Shown: positions 25,073 to 38,872, numbered from the stretch's first letter. The stretch is 64,000 bases of DNA from Istiophorus platypterus (GCA_016859345.1 CM029115.1:13204501-13268500), one strand, 5' to 3'. Made by a program: numbers and translations. The notes: a model not told the origin generated them from the letters alone.

Positions 25073-26379
25073 AAGACCACACTCTTATAAACACACACGA
25101 TGAACGCCCATTGCTGTAACTCACTCCTTGCTGTGACATCATTAATACGACATACTGTCCACAGTGACATCATTAACAAGAGCTCGGGCCCTGACTCTTC
25201 CTTAATGGCTCCCTAAATATGACAGGCCTGACATATTGTCCATGTGGTGATCCTGTGATTGTGTCTGGGGGTGTGTATTCATGTCTAGCAGAGAGGCCTT
25301 TGCACACACTGGCTCCTGCTTTAAAACAGGGGGCTGCTACTTCCAGGGTGCAAGAAAATGTCAGCCAGAGCCAGCTCAGTCTTTTTTTTTAAGCAATTAG
25401 GGAAACAGTTTCTGTCCCACCCTGTGACAATTCCTAACGCACCTAGACACAAACACAGAAAGAGACAAACACGCACACAGACTCTGCTAGTTTCCTGGTT
25501 GATGGCCTACACTGAGCCGAAGATGGGTTCTGAATAATTAGGCAGATAATTGCCCAGGCACGGGGGGGAAAGAGATGATCAATGGGTGATCTTTGAGCAA
25601 GTTTGTGTGTGTTCTCATGTGCATATGGGGAGGGGTGGGAGTGGAAGGGTAAATATATGTATTGATATGTATGTTCATTGTGGATGCTGTTGTTTGGAAT
25701 GTTAGAAATAGAGGCTAAAAGGCCAACACTGATTAGCACTGTTAAAACCACACACCAGCCAATTCGGTTATAACATAAAATAATACCCATGCACTCAACA
25801 CTTCTGACAGTGCTCTACATAAGAATGTGTAGATAAAAATATATATATTTGGCAGTATAAATAATAGTCATGATGGTGGTGTCACGGAAGTGAAAACTAA
25901 ATGTTTTTTGAAGTATTTTGCACATAAAAAGCAATGCTGCAACGGAGGAGCATTTCATCCTGTGTCTTTGTTCAGCATGACATCAGTAGAAACAGACTTC
26001 CTTCCCTTTGTTTAGCACAGGGGAGAGATGGAATAGAAAAAAGAGAGGTGCAGGAGGGGGGAGAGCGTGGCAGGTCAGACTGCACCTGCTAAGCACCAGA
26101 TATATTGTCATGGTGAGGCTTCTCGTTCCCCTTGCTCTGTCTTTTTCTCTCTCTCTCCACACACACACACACAAATTACAAAAAAAAAAGCTTGATCAGA
26201 GGCTCCTGCTTCCTCTTAAACTTCTTCCAAAAGCTTTATCTCTCTCATGCTCCCGCTGCTCTCCTTCTGTGCTGCTCCTCTCCCCTCAATTCCTCCCCTC
26301 TCCTCCCTCAGACAAAAGTGAGCACATTTCAGACTCACAATCAGACTGGAGCTCAGAGCGTGTATATAATTAGCGTGCG

Positions 26380-26410
26380 CACACACACACACACGCGCAC
26401 ACACACACAT

Positions 26411-26448
<38 letters not shown>

Positions 26449-26480
26449 ACACACACACACACACACACACGACACACACC
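26380..26480. repeat. (AC)n microsatellite with CGCG interruptions
   Basis: About 100 bp of AC with CGCGCA, TGCA and GACA breaks. Confidence 0.95.
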
Positions 26481-27016
26481 GACAGACATGATGAGTCGCC
26501 TACATCTCTCATGGCAGCCAAACAATGAGCCTCACTGACATTCATCTCTGTCATATTTATCTCCTGACAATCTCGAAAAACATGGTCGCCCCTGCTATCT
26601 AGGAGCTCTTATCTTCTCATTTTCTCTCTCCCATGCATTTACATTTCCAGCCCTTTTCAAAGTCCCTGAATCTAGAATCATTAATTTAGTATCTAGGCTA
26701 CCAACAAAGACAAACAACTGGGACAGCATCACTGCTATCGCTATTAATAGAAGTTCCTCTGCTGTGTGTATTGTTAAGGGTTATTATAATATGTGGAGCA
26801 GACACCAAGAGGAAGAGCCCAACAGAGGAGGAAGAGAGGAGGGATAAGAGGGGGCAGCTGTGGGTGTAATGCTGTACCAGATAGGTAGTGGCAGGTCAAA
26901 GCCCAGGCTCATTATATCACATCTCCATATGAAAGGATCACTGTGCCACTCTCAAACATTATGTGTGCATTTGTAATGCAGCCCAAACATAAGACTGGGA
27001 ATACATCCACCACTAC

Positions 27017-27017
<1 letters not shown>

Positions 27018-27086
<69 letters not shown>

Positions 27087-27129
27087 ATGTATTTATGTGT
27101 GTGTGTATGTGTGTGTGTGTGTGTGTGTG
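27018..27129. repeat. (GT)n microsatellite, 110 bp
   Basis: Two GT blocks separated by GCATGTATTTAT. Confidence 0.95.
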
Positions 27130-29051
27130 ATTTTAAGCAGGTGCTCAGCGGACAAATAGTAATCAATCTGAATTCAACTAGTCCTGTCCCCACCTGGCAC
27201 ACCACATATCCACTGACACAAATGTCATCCCTGATTAGGACAGGTCCCTTTTTTGAGCATCCATTGAGCCATCTCATGCAATAACAAAGGAAACGGAGCT
27301 GTGATAACTAGGTGTCCAACCCCCTAATTACAGCTAAACTGATGTTAAGCAGTGACGTTAGGATGTCTAAATTAGCTTTTCACAGCATGACACCTTCCCA
27401 GTTTGAATTATAAAAGAGAAAAAAATCTCCAACAGTGAGGTCCTGCCTGTTTTCGTGTCTCCCTGCCTGTCGGTTGATCCATGATCTCAGACTGGAACGG
27501 TACAGCTTACGGTAACGCTGGCAGCTGACTGACAGCTTAAGTCAAAAACATGAAATATTTTATGTTTCAGCACCTCCCGAGAGACAACACCCTGGGGAAG
27601 CATAGTTAACTTTAATGATTTGTTTAGTTTGGAGACATGTATGTGTGTATATGCATCTGCATGCGCCTGTGTGTTTATTTTGAAGTGTGGGGGCATTTAA
27701 ACTGCAACTGGGCTTTGTAGGCTGCTGACTTCACGCATAGTTAATTGACCAACTCGGTCATTTCCATGCAGCACACTACCACACACACATATATCGAGAC
27801 ACACACACCTGCTAAAAGCAAAGTCTAAACATAAAGTTGTGCAGATGTTATTTCTCCTTCCAAGGTTTATTGCTCAGACAGGTAGCTTCCATGATTGTGT
27901 GTATATTGTTGGACACTATCAAGCAATCGTCAGGTGCTTAAATGACAAGAAAGCCCACTTTTAGGCTGGAAAACACTTCTGACCAGAGAAAATGGAGGTA
28001 TACAACCACCACAGAACATTGTTTTATGGTTACAAGCATCCTTCTGGGCTCCTTTACTCTTTCAGCTCAAACTGCATGGAGCATATTTACTTCTCAGAAG
28101 CAGAAACATTCATGCCAAAAGACATATCTGAGTTTTAAATAACACTAGTAGTTTCACTTGATACTCTATCAGACTTGAAGTGGAAATAGCTATTTCAGCA
28201 GAGTAATATAATATGCATGGATGACTGTATGCGCATAAAGACAGAAAAGAGGTAACCACACACAGTGACAAAAATGAGAAATAACACCATTATGGCTTCT
28301 CAGCAAAACACAGAGGCCCATAATGGAATAATCTGCTAAACACATTAACTAAACATTATACTGTCACAAGGTGGCCAATGTGCTATTAACTACTACCACT
28401 ATTACTGAACTGTAGGGGCAGTGTGATCATCTCTAGGGGTTCTACTGCTGCAGATGTAAAAGTCCTCCAGGATTTATACACACACCCACCCACATACACA
28501 CACACACACAGTTTATTAGCTGCTTGTGTTTTTGCCTTTTTCTGTCCATAAACAGATCTGTCAGAACAACAGAACAAAACAAAATGGTAAATCCAGTTAT
28601 CCTCCATCCACGGAGGAAATGACCTGGACCAGGCCATCTGTGAGTGACGTGTGTGTGTAAAACTGTGTGTCTGTGTGTGTGTGTTTTAGAGAGCAAGAGA
28701 GAGCAGAATAGGGTTTGGACAAAGCGAAAAGAGAGAGTTACGCCGCTGATGCTCATGTGTTATTCATGAGAGCATAGAGAATTTGTGGAATAAAAGCTCT
28801 TTCAAACATTAAGAAAAAGAGAGGACAGCAAAGTAAGGAGGAGTAAGGGGGGGTGAGGCTGAAAGTATGACTTCACTTGGCTTTATGCTGTTTTATCTCT
28901 CTCCCTCCATCTTCTGCTCAATCTTTTGTTTCCAGTCTGAGGCTGTCAGATGGAAGACAGACTGTAAGGAACTGAAAGAGTCCCAGAAAACCAGCGGAAG
29001 AAGAGAAGGGCATGGAAAGAAATGGGAGCAGATGGGGAGAGTTTGAAGAAT

Positions 29052-29121
29052 GGAAAGGAAAGGAAAGGAAAGGAAAGGAAAGGAAAGGAAAGGAAAGGAA
29101 AGGAAAGGAAAGGAAAGGAAA
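29052..29121. repeat. (GGAAA)n pentanucleotide repeat
   Basis: About 14 perfect GGAAA units. Minus-strand frames through it give repeated Phe-Pro-Phe-Leu-Ser, an artefact and not a protein domain. Confidence 0.97.
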
Positions 29122-30113
29122 AGGATAGAAAAGAGGACTGTATACAAGATTGAGGTGAAGGAGTAAGGAGGGGGCTTGGGCAGGCAGACAGGCTAAACAA
29201 GGACAGTGTAAAGCTCCGGGTGACACATGTCAGGATGAAAGCAAAGCAGGAGAAACATGTCACTGTCTGAAACTTAACTGAAACACTGTCTGAATAGCTG
29301 ACATTTGAAGAGCAAACTATAACTAAATGGGCTCTATTACCCTTGTGAAGGCTTACAAGTAGAAACAAACAAATTATTACACAATATTGTTCAAACATAA
29401 AGCATCTTAATAGGCAAATGTGATGAAAAATACTTGCATACAAGACTTTGACTTGACAAATAGAAACATAGAATGTAATAAATGCCCCAATACTGACAGT
29501 GCATTGGGAGCTGATTCTTCTTGTTTCTACCTGTGCATTAATTTGAAAACAACTGAACCTGTTTTCATGAAACATGGCAGAATGATGAAGGAGTTTTAAA
29601 AAATGTATATTTCAAACCATATCTTGTTCCTTTTTTAAGCTGTGTAAGTAATTAAATTCCTATTAGATGCCAGCATTTTTTTTTCTTCAGCATAATGGGA
29701 TTTTTAATTGTAGTGATTGTTCTCAAGCGTTTGCAGGGCATGTGTTATTAATAAACGTTCTCATTAAAATCTTTCCACATTTCAAAACCACTTTTATATG
29801 CAATAAAATTCACAGTTGCTGTGACACAATATGCCACTTTCATTATATATGGATAAACCATTGATTTCACATATCAGAGTGATGTTACTTGAGTTATTGT
29901 AGTTAGATGAGTCTGAAGACTACAAGTTTGACAATGAAACAAGAAAATTTCAGGTTGTGGAGTTAGGAAGAAGTGAGCTTACAAGATGTCTGTAGCCAGT
30001 TCCTCTACTCTGCTTTATTCTAGTGGTTCAAGGATACATTACCGCTGCTAGCATTACAAAATTGAATCTCTGCCACAACAGTCAGTGCTCAAGTTACATT
30101 TTGGGTTATGTAG

Positions 30114-30151
30114 GGAATGCATGGAATAATGGGGAATATTCTATGCATTCC
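30114..30151. repeat. Short perfect-looking hairpin
   Basis: Arms GGAATGCATGGAATA and TATTCTATGCATTCC pair over 15 bp with one G:T (G:U in RNA) and an 8-nt loop ATGGGGAA. There is no poly-T terminator or known small-RNA context. Function unknown. Confidence 0.8.
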
Positions 30152-31341
30152 ATGCAATATAATTTAAACAAATATCATCTTGAAAGCCCATTTAATCACC
30201 AAAATGGAACAGCTAGTATCTGTGACAGTAATTAAGAGAACCTGTTTGCACAGCGTTGGCAAATGAAGCTGCTTTTGCTTGAGGCTGTGTCGACCATTTT
30301 TCCATTTCACTACCACCAACAAACTGAGTCCACTAAACCTATATCTGGAGCACAGCGAGAGTGTGTCTGTGAGGTCAGCCCCATAAAAGTGAACCAGCAG
30401 GTGCCTGCTACAGTACATCACACAGAATTACGCATTCAATCATACCACAAGACACACACACACACATGCAAATTCACACAACACACATGCATGGTTGAGC
30501 TGATACATCTAGAAGTGTGACTCCAGAGCTCAGGGCTTCTAAGTGCTGCCTGTTTCCTTAAATCCCCTCTGTGGGAGGAAGACAGAGATAGTGAGATTTC
30601 ACTCTTATTTCCTCCTCTTCTCCCTTGAGATTATATTAATTTAGATCAAATAAGCTGTTGTGTTAGACATAAAAGGCAACCATAACAGATATTTACACCA
30701 TTCATAAAACCACTTAAGTAGGACAGATGAGTGTAGGAGCTGCAGACTCTCTCTCCAGATGTCTGTCTGATTAAGATGATACACTGTTATGCTCCTCGCC
30801 TCTGCCAGGGGGTTCGGGTGAGGACTTTACTACAAGCCCTCTGATTGGCTGGCCTCTCGTTGACCTAGAGCTGCTGGGAGCATTGAGATGTCAGACAAGA
30901 TTCTGACAAAACCTACACGTGGAGGACCATGATGCACTGAGTTTACAGGACCTGTGTCTGAATTTTTGGTTGTTGGAGAGACCTTTGCATCCTATAACAG
31001 ATGGATTCAAAAGTGGGTCAGGTGCCTGTATGCCATTGTTGCTTTTTTACCTGTCACATCTGTATTTGCAGTTTTTCACTCATCTGTGCTTCCAATGCTT
31101 CAAAATGGGTCAGCATTGAGTTGTACACATCCTGAAAATCTTTTCTGAAATGCAGTCCCTCTTTTCCCCCCCTCCTGTCCTGCTCACAGCAAAATTTTAT
31201 CCACATTTAAAAGACATAAATACACCCATTTATCAAATCATTTATCAGACAATCGACGAAGAACAACTTAAGAACATCAAGTTTAACACTTTATTCTTAA
31301 CATGTTCACCAGAGACCGTATATGTATATAATACACTGTGT

Positions 31342-31346
31342 GTATA

Positions 31347-31392
<46 letters not shown>
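31342..31392. repeat. (TA)n microsatellite
   Basis: TA run with one TACA interruption. Confidence 0.95.
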
Positions 31393-32558
31393 AGAATTCA
31401 AAGAAAATCAACACAGATGAAAGTGTCAAATTGGAGAACGTGACAATGAATGATGTCAATACATCACTTCAAGCAGCATGATTATTTAATGCCAAACAGC
31501 CATGGTCATATTTATAATGGCTGAATAAGATGGATGTGATGTGTGTGGTTGTACATGAAGGATGGCCTAAGCATGTCATGTAACCGTTAGACCAAGTAGG
31601 GAAGAAGGACCTTTATACTCATGCACATACCTAGTTCAGTCCTCCAGGCAAATGGAAAAGTATTGATTCCACTAATCCAAAACACAGAAGTAATAAAGGA
31701 CAGGCATGGAAGAAGTGGTTGAGATGCAATATTTCAGCCCCAAACTGTAGCTCTAAGAGAATGAAACTCATTCTTAGGATCTATAAACATATAAAATGTA
31801 AATTTCGGTCTGTTTGGAATTTAATCTAACACACCGGAGTCAACTTTTGCATCATGCTGTTTGTACCTGGTGTTCTACAACAGTTGGCTGAAAAAAAAGA
31901 AATGAGCAAGTGGTAGGGGCAACAGCGGATTTTTGAATAAATAAAGGGAGAACTGTGTATTTAGCATAATTATTGTTGGACAGCATGACTGAACAAACAA
32001 AGAAAATCCAGAACATAAAGAAACAGAGGAAAAAAAGCCACTGCAGCATTTTTGATAGCAGAATTTATTGAAGTCTCGGAAGTACAGTGCAAAAACAACT
32101 CAGCAAGGACCCCTTATCACTAAAAAACATAGACTGCCACTTTCATGCTCAGTTATGCATCATGTAACTGTGTTGCTACATAATGAACATAGTTGCTTAC
32201 TTCGTAAATTACAGCATTGAGAATGACAGCTATTGCTGGTTGAAAAAGAATTTTTGGCTGCAGAGAATTCACCACTCATCTTTACTGAGGCATAATATTA
32301 AGTAAACAGTGTGTTTCTCCATCCATCCACAGGTAGACGCTTCTGTCTTTACACCTGTCTGTCCACCTGACCATCTATCTTAACATCCGTCTGCTACTCA
32401 TCCATCCAAACATCCATGTAAACATTCATAAAAACGGTCCATCCATTGAGGCAGTGAGCTGCTCTCCCATGGGAGAGGCTCAGCTGCCTCCTGCAGCCCT
32501 CGGACATGTTTTAATGGTGAGATTGAACTATAAGCTCCTCTGGCTCTTCTGAGATGCA

Positions 32559-32559
<1 letters not shown>

Positions 32560-32634
<75 letters not shown>

Positions 32635-32663
32635 CACACATACACACACACATGCGCACACAC
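32560..32663. repeat. (AC)n microsatellite, 100 bp
   Basis: About 75 bp pure AC with a degenerate right end. Confidence 0.97.
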
Positions 32664-33214
32664 AAACATCAAACACTGCTGAAAATTGCATGTATATCAG
32701 CAGGGGTCACCTCACTAATGCCTCGAACTACATTTTGATTCCCCTCCATTCTGTTATTATTTTTATACCACTTCTTTTTTCAGACGCTTATTTTCTACTT
32801 CCACATAAAACCACTCATTTAACTCCCTGTAAGTAATGGTTATTTTTCTCACTGTAGCATCCTTTTTTCTCTCTTTCTTTCTTTGTCCCCTATCTCTCTA
32901 CCCCCACCCCTCCTCTTTCACCTTGACCCCCTTTTTTCCTTTTCATATACTAATTTCCACATTTTCTCATTTATCAGTGGATAATATCATGCTGCCCTGT
33001 AGCGAATGTCTTGTGTAAATGTATCATGTGTGAGAACAGGATGTGTGTGGCAGAAAGGGATTCAGCGGGAGAGGAAGGAAAAAGTTGTGATCAGCACAGA
33101 TGGAAGGACACCTGCTCTGTAATAGTGTTTTCAAATGCTCCCTCTTTCTCTTTCATGTCCTAATGCAAGTGCACAAACACACAGAAACAGACACACACAT
33201 ACACTCAAAAACAC

Positions 33215-33450
33215 ACGTTTACTTTTGTCATTTTTGGGGAAATTACACAGAATTACATTAATTTCCTGGAGACTTACCCTAACCCTGACCATAACCATTA
33301 CTTGGCTAACAATAACACTAACCTTAAACACTGACCCAAAAATCAGTGTTTTTCCAATGTGGGACACAGTTTTTGCCCCCAACTGGACAAGTTGTCCCCA
33401 ATTCAATGGTCTTTAGTCTGCAACCTGTCCCCAAAAGTGACTTAAGTCAG
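33215..33450 (-). repeat. GGGGACA-type dispersed repeat, second copy
   Basis: The reverse complement carries TTGGGGACAACTTGTCC, a GGTTATGGTCAGGGTTAGGG run and CTCCAGGAAA. This is the same order as the copy at 23,035-23,235. It sits directly against the (AC)n tract at 33,454-33,539. Confidence 0.6.
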
Positions 33451-33453
33451 GCC

Positions 33454-33466
33454 CACACACGCACAG

Positions 33467-33539
<73 letters not shown>
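33454..33539. repeat. (AC)n microsatellite, 85 bp
   Basis: Pure AC over most of its length. Confidence 0.97.
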
Positions 33540-33541
<2 letters not shown>

Positions 33542-34304
33542 AGCAGAATCTTCAGAGAGGCAAACCTGGGCATAAGATGAAGGGACAGCCTCCTCCTGCC
33601 AACATGCAATGGAGGAAGAGTGACTGATGGGAAGGGGAGAAATGGGAGTCAGATAAAACAACAATATGGAGCCATGGAGGTAGGATCCAGAAGGGGGAAG
33701 AGGGGAGTCGGAGATGGAAAGAGACAGAGGGGGACAGACGGGAGTTGTTCACACCTTTGGTGAGTGAGATTAGTTGTGATAAGTCCAGTACAGTGGCCTT
33801 ATCTGTGTTCAGTTGTGTGTTTGCCCACAGTGAGTGTGGTCCTGTGAGACTGAGAGGGAGCTGATCAGTACAGCTACAGGGAAGAAACGCATTTATGTAT
33901 TGAAGCCAAGAGGCGTTCATTGCCCACCTCAGGAGCTGTGGCTGGACCTGTGTCTGAACTGGGATCAGTTTCTTCTGATGCTGTGTCTGAGGTTCAAGCA
34001 TTTATTTAAATAGCAGTCACAGAATAGACTCCACATTGTTCTATGAGGAAAGATGAAACGCATCAAACACGTAACCTTGAATGCGATGCGGCCAAGAGCA
34101 AATCAGTTTTAATGACTGGCTAATCAGGAGCAGAAAAAAAAAATCCCAGTCAACAGAGCTCGCAACTGGACTCGCTACATGCTGGAGGGTGATGCTCTCC
34201 CTTTGACCTTAACACACAGCCAAGTGCTTGATTGGCTGTTATGTAGAGATAATACCCAGGGCACAGTGAGTGCTTTGCACTTTGTTCGCATTCAAGCCAT
34301 GAAT

Positions 34305-34610
34305 ATTAAAGGAATAGTGGGACATTTTTTGAAACACGCCTTCTCACTTCCTCAAGAAGACTAATACTATTCTATCTTTGTCCATTCAATATGTAGTTAG
34401 AGCCAGAAGCCGGTTAGCTTAACCTAGCAATAAGACTGAAAACAGGGGGAAACATGGTAACAGAATGTGAAAAAGCTCATTAATCAACACATTTGCCTCA
34501 TTTGTTTAGGTGGAACAAAACAGTGTAAAACATCATACTGTGATTTTATGGGGGAGAGAGGACTATTTCCTGACAGGGAGCAGTGGATTCCTGGGGTCTC
34601 CACTGTTTGT
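34305..34610 (+). mobile_element. Teleost dispersed repeat relic
   Basis: Contains GGGACATTTTTTGAAACACG, AGCCAGAAGCCGGTTAGCTT and GAAAACAGGGGGAAACA, then CTATTTCCTGACAGGGAGCA. This order marks a very common interspersed repeat of percomorph fishes. It is diverged and partly deleted. A shorter, more decayed relative lies at about 39,180-39,330. Confidence 0.65.
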
Positions 34611-35805
34611 GATTTGATAGTCCAGCACATAATTCCATGTAAAATCATAACATATCATTTTAAATTTTGATTTTTGCAAAGATTTAATATCGAACATTAA
34701 CCACTGAGCTTGAGAGGTGCTGGTGGGAGGTCAGACAGAGTCAGGATTGCAGAAATCAGAGTGGTATCAATATTCTCGTTGAACTTTCAACATGAAAACA
34801 AACAAAGCATATTTCCCAAAATGTTCCACTTTTGCCTGGAGGACTAAATCACATAGCTGTAAGCAGACTACATATACGTAAAGGGCTGTAGACTGATGTA
34901 GCCTCACTTTAATGTGCAATTTTCACATACAATTGTTGCTTGGTGTGTTTTAAAGTAGACATTTAGACTAAACATTTTAAAAATTAAAGTCTGCATTTAC
35001 TCAAAGTGGAGGAAGAGGCATTATGAATTTTCAAACAATATGTTAGTTCTCAAAAGAGACGAGGCAATACAGCCCAACAGGCAAACACACAGCAAAGCCT
35101 ATTACCACTAGTTCAAATGAGGTTCCTGACTCCATGCATGTCAATGAGGAGAAACAGTAGTATAGAAAAACACACACGGCACCGCACACAAACCCAGACT
35201 GAGCAAATAAACAAGGTCACATATACATACACCAAACACAGAAAACACAGAAAATCTGGTAACTCACAAAAATACCCACAATTATATGCACATATCACTA
35301 TCTCATTTTATTAATTCACGAGCAGATTCACTATAACATAGCCTACAGGTGTCATTAAGGCCTCAAACATGGAAAATTATGCAAACCCCCTGTCACGCTG
35401 TGGGGGCAAGGAGCTCGGCTCATTTAACACCCTCCTCAAGACGGAACCATCTTCTCGTCTGTCAGCGTTCCACTGCTTTACAAAAACAAACATCTTGTCA
35501 ACATCATGCACTCTCACATGTACATTTATACACACGCAGACATCGGATTGGGGGTGGAGGGATTCGGGGGGGGTAGACAAAAAATAGCACAGCTAACGCT
35601 GCCAAAGAAAACCAATTTCAGAAAAAAAAAACATATGCTCACATCGACATCTTACACATGAAAGATGCTATCAATTAACATTTTCTGCTCTCTTCATCTT
35701 TATGACCCTCTTGGAAAGACTGTCCAGCCTTTTTCCCAGCAAAACCAATCTGCTCTTATTTCATTTCAGCCCAATCAATTCTTTTGCTTGGGTGAACTGG
35801 CCAAA

Positions 35806-35808
<3 letters not shown>

Positions 35809-35888
<80 letters not shown>
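35809..35888. repeat. (GT)n microsatellite, 80 bp
   Basis: Pure GT run. Confidence 0.97.
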
Positions 35889-35890
<2 letters not shown>

Positions 35891-36033
35891 TCCATCACAC
35901 TCAGTGGAGGACTGTGTGCTGGCCTCAGAATATGAGGTAATCAATCACATCGTACTGCCTTAGATTAGAGGCACATCGATCTGGTCTCAGCTCTGACAAA
36001 CAGCCTGACCTAGAATACATCCACCTGGACAGG

Positions 36034-36082
36034 ACACACACACAGACACACACACACTCACACACACACAAACACACACACA
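36034..36082. repeat. (AC)n microsatellite
   Basis: Imperfect AC run with GACA, CTCA and AAACA breaks. Confidence 0.9.
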
Positions 36083-36398
36083 TAAGTATCACAGCATCTC
36101 CTCTCTTGCTGCATTTCTAGCACTCCAGGTAGTACCCCCCCCCAGGAGTGTACACCACCACATACACACATACCAGAAATATTTACTGAGAACCACAGTC
36201 TCTCACAGAGCATTCCCTGTGCAGTAAATATCCAAGGTGGGATGATTTTCCTGGTGGGTGGCTGTTAATTTGTATGCTCTTTCACTGTCCATCACCTCTG
36301 CTGTTCCCCTCCACCAAAGCAAACTCTCACTACCACAGTTTAACATTCTCATCTCTCATTCTCAACATTCTCAGGAATGTCATACATGTTTCTACCTG

Positions 36399-36445
36399 TG
36401 CATGTGTTTGTCTTCATGTGTTTGTGTATGTGTTTGTGTATGTAT

Positions 36446-36481
<36 letters not shown>

Positions 36482-36499
36482 ACGCATGCGTGTCTCGCT

Positions 36500-36548
<49 letters not shown>

Positions 36549-36565
36549 TGTCTGTGTGTGTGTTT

Positions 36566-36596
<31 letters not shown>

Positions 36597-36604
36597 CGTG
36601 CGTG
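36399..36604. repeat. Compound (GT)n tract, 200 bp
   Basis: Several GT blocks separated by TTTG, TCTG, GCACGCATGCG and CGTGCG. It produces long spurious Cys/Val frames. Confidence 0.95.
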
Positions 36605-36946
36605 TTCTCTCTATTAGTCACATGCACTCATTTCATTCATTAATGCGGTATATCGTCCCAATCAATAGTCGGTGGTGTGATGAAGGCCCTTGCCTGAGGG
36701 GAGAGAGCAAATGGAAAAGGCTCTGAGATGTGCAGCGTTCACAGAATCATTAAGTCTGAGCTCAGGCCCATGTGTGCATGTGTGTGCATGTGTGTTGTGC
36801 TTAACAAGTAATCATTAGCTCTATATATGCAGTGAGGGTCTCAGAGTTTTATACAGGTATTGTTTGAAGATCTCTAGCTGTCTACCCTGCTGTGCAGACT
36901 GGAGAAAATCAAAGCCCTGAACATCTGAAGTATGTGTGTATATAAG

Positions 36947-36949
<3 letters not shown>

Positions 36950-36998
<49 letters not shown>
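36950..36998. repeat. (GT)n microsatellite
   Basis: Pure GT run, 48 bp. Confidence 0.97.
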
Positions 36999-36999
<1 letters not shown>

Positions 37000-37493
37000 A
37001 TGTGCATGTGCAGGTGACATGCTATCTCCCACCATTCTGCCACAGAGCTGTGACAGAAATATATACTCCAGGTAAACTGCAATCAATATTGAAACTATTT
37101 CACTACCTGTGTTTTATCATGTGAAACATATGGCAGAGAGTACAGTTAATTTCAATGTTTTTTCTTTCAATTTGTGCATGGTAAGTAAGATGAACTGCTC
37201 TGCTAAGTTAACTCTGTTTTTCAAAGAGAGAGTGAGACTGAGGTATTTATTTGAAATTTAATCAATATCTAGATCTTGCAGCAGCCAAAATGACACAATA
37301 ATAAAACCACACCTTGTATGCACAATGGATATGAAACACTTACCTGCGGAGTATTTACCTTGATGTTGCGTCCTATGACTACCCCGCTACAACTGCCTAA
37401 TATGCCAGTCTCTTCTCATGTGAAGTGGCTCAATCATATCAAGTTATGTTATTTCTGTTTTGATTGACACACTGGAGCTTGAAAAAAGTCTCC

Positions 37494-37660
37494 TACCTGA
37501 AGTGTCCTGGTGAGCAACAGCTGAACAGTACGAGACCTAGAGAGACAGCCAGGTCACAGCCGAGTGACCAATGAAGTTCTCTTGGAGGTGGGAGGATTGA
37601 CCAATGAGAGAGCAGGACTGATTGGAGGTGATTTACGTTCCTGACATCTTTAACCAAATT
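37494..37660 (-). promoter_or_regulatory. CCAAT-box cluster with a minus-strand donor
   Basis: Three CCAAT boxes occur within 58 bp: CCAAT at 37,568-37,572 and 37,601-37,605, and the reverse ATTGG at 37,621-37,625. About 75 bp downstream on the minus strand is a splice-donor-like CTTCAG|GTAGGAG at about 37,494. Together this resembles a small TATA-less promoter and non-coding first exon transcribed leftwards. No coding exon can be tied to it, so the call is tentative. Confidence 0.3.
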
Positions 37661-38593
37661 ACCCGGCATCCCTTGCGGTGTGATTACTGTGATGCACAGT
37701 CTCGATGCTTGTGTGCAAAGTGTGTGTGTGTTATTTCCTTTCTCCCAAGGCAACAGCTCGTGCAGAACTAGAAGACGGATTTAAAAAAACAAGTGAATTT
37801 CAAAACTATGAGACCGGGGAAAAAAAAGAAATATCTTCTTTTTCAGATTTTTTGAGATAGCCTGATTTCTGCTATATCAGATTTATCACAGTTATCTTGC
37901 CCACTGACCTGTAGGCAAGGCTTAGACAACATGTTCAGGGCTTTATAGAGTAATCTCATTGATCGCAACCCAATACTGTCAGGACATCCAGAAGATTTTC
38001 CAAGGATTTGTTTGGTTTTATGAGAATCCAACAAGCTTGTATTTATATTTCTTACCACTGCAAAACAATCTCACTTTCTTTTAGCTATCTGAACTCCAAT
38101 ATATCCTTATCTGTAACAGAAAAATACAATAAAATTGTGCTGAAAAGCATTTGATTAAATGGCTCCCTGGTAGCAAATAGTGTAATTTTCCCAAAGACTA
38201 ATCCAATGGCCAAAAGACTTTGAAATGAGCTAAAGGAAGCCTCACTTAGCAATCAGAAATATGTCCAAGTGTTCCATTTGAAATAAAATGCAACCAAATC
38301 ACATCAAACCACCAGCTGACGAATTGCTATTAAATAAAGAACATAGCAGATACAATATGCAGGGATCTTTTTGTGGTTCACTGTGAGATGTCTTTCTACT
38401 GAGACCAGCACAGTTTCTATTAGAGCTCATCTGACTGGAAGCCTGCATGATCCATCAGTTCATTTCAGCCACTCTGCTCTCTCAGCCCTGCTCTTAAAGA
38501 CAGATAGTGGGAGACTGTCTCATTTCACGCTTGCAGGAGTTAATGCTATTAAACAAGACACACAGATACACTCAAATGTGCACACATTCAGAC

Positions 38594-38617
38594 ACACACA
38601 CACACACACACACACAT
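38594..38617. repeat. Short (AC)n microsatellite
   Basis: Pure AC, 24 bp. Confidence 0.9.
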
Positions 38618-38871
38618 TGACCCATGTGCACACAGAGACAGAGACAAGATGTGGCCACTATCTGATGGCCTGAACAACAGCAACCTCTGAGATAAAGAGC
38701 AGCTTTCCTGTTCCAATGATACACAGCCATGTTCAGCCTTTAGATGATATGTGTCTGTGAGTCTGTGTGGGTGGTTGTACCTTTGTGTGTGAGAACACAT
38801 TTGCACCTACGCTGTGACTGATGCAGGACCAATCCCTCAGTGATCCCATTACAGGGGTCTGACAAGCAATG

Positions 38872-38872
38872 G

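Noticed and set aside
28946..29575. 209-codon minus-strand open frame with repeated Phe-Pro-Phe-Leu-Ser
   Set aside because: The repeat is the (GGAAA)n microsatellite read in frame. There are no splice sites or recognisable domain.
33552..34001. 149-codon minus-strand open frame
   Set aside because: It is not repeat-driven, but has no acceptor/donor context, motif or heptad pattern, and overlaps simple-repeat flanks. Within chance for this length of DNA.
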